Shown piece by piece: positions 13,696 through 17,243 of a stretch of 17,243 nucleotides of DNA; position 1 is the stretch's first letter, and the number at the start of each line of letters is the position of its first letter. The translations under genes were made by a program, and so were the position numbers. A model generated the notes under the pieces. That model saw only the letters and a list, made by a program, of their open reading frames with translations. It was not told the DNA's origin and made no database searches. This stretch comes from an uncultured Oscillospiraceae bacterium (GTDB lineage Bacteria > Bacillota > Clostridia > Oscillospirales > Oscillospiraceae). The stretch lies in contig CAJTVO010000073.1 in NCBI GenBank assembly GCA_910579485.1, positions 1-17,243 of the forward strand, in the 5' to 3' direction.

Positions 13696-14688
13696 ATGAT
13701 AAAGAAATGGACCGCCCTGTTTTTGACGCTTGCGATGCTGCTGAGCCTTTCGGCCTGCTCGCTGAATTTCCTGAACCGGTATGACGGCAAGCCGGAGGAG
13801 CCGGATGCTCCCCCGCCCGAAGCCGTTCAGCCGGAGGAACCCGACGTCCCCGGCGAGGGTGGGGATGACGTCATGGCAGAAGAGCCGGATATCCCCGATG
13901 ATACGCAGGACGCCCCACTCCCTGATCCAGAGGAGGAGAAGGAAACGGAGCTTCCAGAGGAGGAGACGGAGATCACCGCCAGCCATAAGGACGTGACCCT
14001 CCGCAAAGGCGAGACCTTTACCCTGTCCGCCCAAAATGTGTCGGGCAACTATGCCTGCACCTTCACCTCCGCCGATGAGACCATCGCCGCGGTGGATGAA
14101 AAGCTGGGCACCGTCACCGCGGTAGCCCCGGGCCAGACGACCGTGACCATGCACCTGGAGTGCGAGAGCGGGCAGTACGACTTTGCGTGCATCATCCGGT
14201 GCGCCTGGAAGGAAGAGGACGCGTCCGAAGCGCCGGGGGATACCCCCGCCGCGCCGGAGGACGCCGCGCCCGAAGCGCCTTCCGCGTCCCTGAGCGGCTT
14301 CTATGATTCCCTTCAGGGCAGCTACGAGGGCCTGCGGGGCATGATGGTCCTGGACGGCGAACTGCTGGATACTTACTACCCCGGCCTGAGCAGTATCGCC
14401 GCTGTGGAGGAAGTGCTGATCCAGGAGACCCAGATGACTATGGCCAATGTGGCGGTAGGTCTGGTGAAGCTCTCCGGCGAGGCGACCCTTGACGACGTTA
14501 CGGCAGTGACGGACGTGCTGAACGCCCGGATCACCGCTCAGGCCGAAGGCGGCGCGTGGTATCCCGCGTCCTGCGAGACCTGGGGACAGGGCGTCATTAC
14601 CTCCGTAAGCAATTATGTGGGCATGTTCGTCTACCCTGAGGACGCACAGGATATGGCGGACCTGTTCACAGATACCTTCAGCAACTGA
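13696..14688 (+). CDS. Lipoprotein with Big-2-like and DUF4358-like domains
   Basis: A 330-aa predicted surface lipoprotein. Residues 1-21 form a lipoprotein signal peptide (MIKKW, hydrophobic core, lipobox LSAC with acylated Cys21). Residues 33-93 are a Pro/Glu/Asp-rich linker. Residues 97-170 resemble a bacterial Ig-like Big-2 domain (VTLRKGETFTL, SADETIAAVDEKLGTVTAVAPGQTTVT). A second acidic/Pro/Ala linker covers 172-198. Residues 200-328 resemble DUF4358 (TYYPGLSS, MTMANVAVGLVKLSG, GAWYPASCETWGQG, VSNYVGMFVYPED); this match is from memory of the pattern. An upstream GTG is possible, but the ATG at 13696 has AGGAGG 8 nt away and starts the signal peptide. Probably anchored outside the membrane; function unknown. 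Confidence 0.82.
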   Translation: MIKKWTALFLTLAMLLSLSACSLNFLNRYDGKPEEPDAPPPEAVQPEEPDVPGEGGDDVMAEEPDIPDDTQDAPLPDPEEEKETELPEEETEITASHKDVTLRKGETFTLSAQNVSGNYACTFTSADETIAAVDEKLGTVTAVAPGQTTVTMHLECESGQYDFACIIRCAWKEEDASEAPGDTPAAPEDAAPEAPSASLSGFYDSLQGSYEGLRGMMVLDGELLDTYYPGLSSIAAVEEVLIQETQMTMANVAVGLVKLSGEATLDDVTAVTDVLNARITAQAEGGAWYPASCETWGQGVITSVSNYVGMFVYPEDAQDMADLFTDTFSN

Positions 14689-14699
14689 CGCAGATACAT

Positions 14700-14736
14700 A
14701 AAATGGACCGGACTTCTTGGAAGTCCGGTCCATTTT
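14700..14736. terminator. Bidirectional terminator between convergent genes
   Basis: A perfect 17-bp stem (AAAATGGACCGGACTTC at 14700-14716 with 14720-14736) and a 3-nt loop, with an A-run on one side and a T-run on the other. It lies between the lipoprotein gene and the minus-strand HAD gene, 12 and 15 bp from their stop codons, and can serve both. Confidence 0.9.
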
Positions 14737-14750
14737 CTCTATACGCCTCG

Positions 14751-15374
14751 TTATAGAAGCTCTCCAAAATCCTTGATGTATTGGTCACACAGCTCCCGCA
14801 TATCCACCTCAGAGCCGGTGAAGTAGTCGTCCTGGATGCCCACCACCGTCATTCCGGCGGCCTTGGCCCCCTTGCAGGCGGTGAGGGAGTCGTCGAAAAA
14901 GACGCACTCCCGGGGCTTGACTCCCAGCAGCTCCGCCGCCTGGCGGAAGATGGCCGGGGACTTCTTGTCCGCGCCCAGGTCCTGGGCGTAGATGATCCGC
15001 TCGAAGTATTCGCCCAAGCCGTGCAGCTCCACGGCGGCCCGGCAGTGCTCCGGGACGCAGGCGGTGAAAATGGCCATCCGGTGTCCGGCGGACCTGCAGC
15101 GGTCCAGGTATTCCCGAACGTGGGGCTTGAGGGGCACGTGGTCATAGGCGTTCTTCGCCAGATCCATCCACTCCGCGATGATCTCCTCGCAGGATTCCTC
15201 CATCTGGAAGTGAGCCTTGGTGAAGATCGCGCAGTTTTTCAGGATGGAGTGGGCCACGCCGTCGTGGTACTCCTGGCTGTACTCGTACCCGTGGCGGGAG
15301 AGGAACGCCTTGTCCACCTCCAGCCAAACGCCGTTGGAGTCGATGAGGGTCCCGTCCAGATCAAAAAGCAGCAT
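14751..15374 (-). CDS. HAD-family phosphatase (canonical DxD)
   Basis: A 207-aa HAD subfamily IA hydrolase of the phosphoglycolate phosphatase/beta-phosphoglucomutase type, expected to dephosphorylate a small metabolite in the cytosol. Unlike the four tandem HADs at the left, its motif I is complete: FDLDGTL with Asp5 nucleophile and Asp7 acid/base. Motif II is MAIFTA (Thr), motif III KKSPAIF (Lys), and motif IV CVFFDDSLTA supplies the Mg2+ acids. A helical cap sits between motifs I and II. AAGGAG lies 7 nt before the ATG. It follows the glycosylase gene on the same strand with a 15-bp gap, so the two form an operon. Substrate unknown. Confidence 0.9.
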   Translation of the reverse strand: MLLFDLDGTLIDSNGVWLEVDKAFLSRHGYEYSQEYHDGVAHSILKNCAIFTKAHFQMEESCEEIIAEWMDLAKNAYDHVPLKPHVREYLDRCRSAGHRMAIFTACVPEHCRAAVELHGLGEYFERIIYAQDLGADKKSPAIFRQAAELLGVKPRECVFFDDSLTACKGAKAAGMTVVGIQDDYFTGSEVDMRELCDQYIKDFGELL

Positions 15375-15389
15375 ACGATTTCTCCTTCT

Positions 15390-16004
15390 TCATTCGTCCA
15401 GCCAAAACCGCCAGGGGAAATCGACGGCCTCCCCGGCGTAGTCGATTCCGATGCGCTTCCCGGTGTGGAAGGGCATATCGCCCGGCCGGCGGGGCAGTCC
15501 CAGCTCCGGCAGATCCCAGGCCAGCTCCAGCAAACCGTTCCCCAGGGACAGCCCGTTGAGGGAGCGGTCGATGGACAGCCCCTTGCACAGCTTCCCGGGG
15601 CCGTTCATGAAGTTCTTTCGCTGGTAAGCGGTCATCTCCGCCGCCGGGACCCCGAACCGCCGGCGGGCGGCGGCGTCAGCGTTGGATACCGGCACACAGC
15701 CCCGTACCAGAACGGCAGATGCCTCCCCCTCCGGTCCCGTGACGAAGTTGAGGCAGCTGTACATGCCGTAGATCAGATAGACGTAGGAGGTGCCGGGGGC
15801 GGCGTAGAGGGTCTCCGTCCGGGGCGTGCGCCGTCCGCCGTAGGCGTGGCAGGCCTTGTCGATGGCACCCACGTAGGCCTCCGTCTCCGTGATCCGGCAG
15901 ACGATAGTCTCTCCGCCGTCCCGGCGAATCAGGTAGCGGCCCAGCAGGTCCTGGGCGGCGGCGACGGTGTCCCGGAGAAAAAATTTGCTGTCGAGTCTTG
16001 CCAT
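15390..16004 (-). CDS. 3-methyladenine DNA glycosylase (AAG/MPG family)
   Basis: A 204-aa base-excision repair enzyme that flips out and removes alkylated or deaminated purines from DNA. It matches the AAG/MPG family throughout. ITETEAYVG holds the water-activating Glu42 and Tyr44 (equivalent to human Glu125/Tyr127). ACHAYGGRRTPRTETLY follows, then GTSYVYLIYGMYSCLNFV with Tyr79 as the intercalating Tyr (human Tyr162), and later FMNGPGKLCKGLSID. Length is typical of bacterial members. An AGAGGTGG site precedes the ATG. It is first gene of a two-gene minus-strand operon with the HAD phosphatase and diverges from the EamA transporter. Confidence 0.94.
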   Translation of the reverse strand: MARLDSKFFLRDTVAAAQDLLGRYLIRRDGGETIVCRITETEAYVGAIDKACHAYGGRRTPRTETLYAAPGTSYVYLIYGMYSCLNFVTGPEGEASAVLVRGCVPVSNADAAARRRFGVPAAEMTAYQRKNFMNGPGKLCKGLSIDRSLNGLSLGNGLLELAWDLPELGLPRRPGDMPFHTGKRIGIDYAGEAVDFPWRFWLDE

Positions 16005-16016
16005 TTTGCCACCTCT

Positions 16017-16051
16017 TTGGTATGATACAGTCTCAGCGCTTATTGTATCAC
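16017..16051. promoter_or_regulatory. Divergent promoter region with TGATACA/TGTATCA dyad
   Basis: A perfect 7-bp inverted repeat, TGATACA (16023-16029) and TGTATCA (16044-16050), with half-site centres 21 bp apart (two helical turns). It overlaps plausible promoters in both directions. For the glycosylase (minus): GTGATA (16051-16046), 18 bp, TATCAT (16027-16022). For the transporter (plus): TTGGTA (16017-16022), 18 bp, TATTGT (16041-16046). Each promoter is moderate on its own. A factor bound here could control both genes. Confidence 0.45.
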
Positions 16052-16088
16052 GATTTGGCGTTGAAATGCAAGGATGAGGTGATGGATC

Positions 16089-16973
16089 ATGAATGAAAAG
16101 GTGATGCGCGGGCTGGCCAAGCCCATGCTGTTCGCGGCGGCGTTTATCTGGGGAAGCTCTTTCTTTATCATGAAGGATGCGCTGGACGCGCTGCCGGTGC
16201 AGTATCTGCTGGCGATCCGGTTCACCGCCGGAGCGGTGCTGCTGGGGCTCCTGTGCTGGAAGAAGTGGAAGATATTTACGCCGGACTATCTCTGGCGGGG
16301 GGCGATCATCGGAGGGTTCCTCTATCTGGCGTACTCCGTCCAGACCTACGGCCTGGCGCTGACCACGCCGTCAAAGAATGCGTTCTTGACGGCGGTGTAC
16401 TGTGTGCTGGTGCCCTTTCTCTACTGGGCCTTTGCCCGGGTCAGGCCGGACCGGTACAATGTGATCGCGGCGGTGCTGTGCGTGGCGGGCGTGGGGCTGG
16501 TAAGCCTCACTGGGGATCTTACGGTGAACCCCGGCGATGGATTGACGCTGATCTCGGCGGTCTTTTATGCCTCCCACATTGTCGCGGTGGCGAAGGTCTC
16601 CCCCAAGAAGGACATCTATTTGCTGACGGTGTTTCAATTCGCCTTTGCCGGATCATACGCCTGGATCGGCGGCGCGTTCACGGAGACCTTCCCCGCCCAG
16701 GCCCTGACCCGGCCGGAGGTGGTGCTGCCGCTGGTCTACTTGGCGGTGATGGCGACTACCGTGGCGCTGCTGTTCCAGAACGTGGGGCAGATCTGGTCCG
16801 ACCCGGCGTCGGCGTCGGTGATCCTATCGCTGGAGTCGGTGTTTGGCGTTCTTTGCTCCGTGGTTTTCGCGGGGGATCAGGTCAATGGGAGAATGCTTCT
16901 TGGATTTGTGCTGATTTTTGTTGCGGTGGTTTGCAGCGAGACGAAGTTTTCGTTTGTGCGGGTAAAAGGATAG
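16089..16973 (+). CDS. EamA/DMT-family transporter
   Basis: A 294-aa integral membrane protein of the drug/metabolite transporter superfamily, with the expected ten hydrophobic helices from a tandem pair of five-helix EamA repeats. Visible family blocks are LFAAAFIWGSSFFIMKDAL at the start of repeat 1, the conserved RF in LLAIRFTAGAVLLG, the TTPSKNAFLTAVYCVLVPFL stretch, and repeat 2 ending in SASVILSLESVFGVLCSVVFAGD. Function is probably small-molecule efflux or uptake; the substrate cannot be read from sequence. A GAGGTGAT site lies about 7 nt before the ATG, and the start at 16089 gives the usual short N terminus. It diverges from the glycosylase gene. Confidence 0.92.
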   Translation: MNEKVMRGLAKPMLFAAAFIWGSSFFIMKDALDALPVQYLLAIRFTAGAVLLGLLCWKKWKIFTPDYLWRGAIIGGFLYLAYSVQTYGLALTTPSKNAFLTAVYCVLVPFLYWAFARVRPDRYNVIAAVLCVAGVGLVSLTGDLTVNPGDGLTLISAVFYASHIVAVAKVSPKKDIYLLTVFQFAFAGSYAWIGGAFTETFPAQALTRPEVVLPLVYLAVMATTVALLFQNVGQIWSDPASASVILSLESVFGVLCSVVFAGDQVNGRMLLGFVLIFVAVVCSETKFSFVRVKG

Positions 16974-16991
16974 ATACTTCTATTCGATGGC

Positions 16992-17080
16992 CCGGGGGCT
17001 GCGCGCCCCCGGACCCCTCGGGTACTTTTTGTGTGAACAAAAGTACCCAAAAAGTCACTTAGGAAACTACGTTTCCTAAG
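16992..17080. repeat. Hairpin cluster with right copy of the double-hairpin repeat
   Basis: Three hairpins follow the transporter stop codon. The first pairs 16992-16999 with 17005-17012 (CCGGGGGC arm). The second pairs 17020-17029 with 17039-17048 (GGGTACTTTT arm). The third pairs 17058-17067 with 17071-17080 (CTTAGGAAAC, 3-nt loop). The first two match the left-end element in reverse orientation, including the GGACCC joiner and the trailing CAAAAA. The third has no partner at the left end. Confidence 0.65.
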
Positions 17081-17243
17081 GACCTTCCTGAATTACGGGG
17101 TATTTGGTTACGCTACGACCTATGGATTTCCGGTCTACCGTCCGTGCTCTGGGCCGATGCCAGTGCTTACTTCTGCGCACGGTTCTACCGAGGGACGTCA
17201 TTGTCGGCTACGCCGCCAACGACCGTCCCGGCAGCCTGCGGCT
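17081..17243. other. Unassigned right-end sequence
   Basis: No gene is supported here. One plus-strand frame stays open to the window edge, but it lacks a start codon with a ribosome binding site, and its product resembles nothing I know. The minus strand is interrupted by stops in all frames. The stretch could be the beginning of a longer dispersed repeat that includes the hairpins just upstream. Confidence 0.3.

Noticed and set aside
16253..17062. Second plus-strand frame overlapping the EamA gene
   Set aside because: Shifted-frame shadow; the EamA frame has the membrane profile and ribosome binding site.

Overview
The window looks like chromosomal DNA of a GC-rich gut Clostridium, probably Oscillospiraceae (Flavonifractor/Pseudoflavonifractor-like). 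This is inferred from several features: high GC, strong AGGAGG-type ribosome binding sites, near-consensus sigma-A promoters with 17-bp spacers, a K+-dependent membrane pyrophosphatase, a KamA-type radical SAM protein and a DUF4358-like lipoprotein. Species cannot be assigned from sequence alone. No rRNA, tRNA, CRISPR array, transposase or phage gene is visible.

Left part (1-6204): a LacI-family regulator on the minus strand diverges from a five-gene plus-strand run. A consensus promoter (1450-1478) and an AAACGTTT dyad precede the run. The first four genes are tandem paralogous HAD-superfamily proteins, all with Gly where phosphatases normally carry the second Asp of DxD. The fifth gene is the most striking object here: an intact 520-codon cofactor-independent phosphoglycerate mutase (GpmI/AlkP superfamily) whose halves are in the reverse order, a clean circular permutation. 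Catalytic residue spacing matches the canonical enzyme once the order is swapped. The only changed position among those checked is the substrate-binding Asp of the GRD motif, which is Ser. The likely picture is a sugar- or metabolite-regulated operon acting on phosphorylated metabolites; the actual reaction is unknown.

Middle part (6205-10870): an MgtC/SapB-type membrane protein with its own consensus promoter, then a structured spacer with three hairpins, then a K+-dependent membrane pyrophosphatase (probably Na+ pumping). A PfkB-family sugar kinase and a RidA deaminase follow. The ridA promoter overlaps the kinase stop codon.

Right part (10871-17243): an AT-richer alpha/beta hydrolase; a MarR regulator with paired AGGYACCT operator-like sites around its promoter; a KamA-family radical SAM protein lacking the usual lysine 2,3-aminomutase glycine-rich segment, closed by a strong terminator; and a lipoprotein with a Big-2-like and a DUF4358-like domain. 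A bidirectional terminator separates the lipoprotein from a convergent pair, a canonical HAD phosphatase and a 3-methyladenine DNA glycosylase (minus strand). An EamA transporter diverges from the glycosylase across a dyad symmetric promoter region.

Both window ends carry a related double-hairpin element in inverted orientation, probably a dispersed genomic repeat. The last ~160 bases hold no gene I can support.
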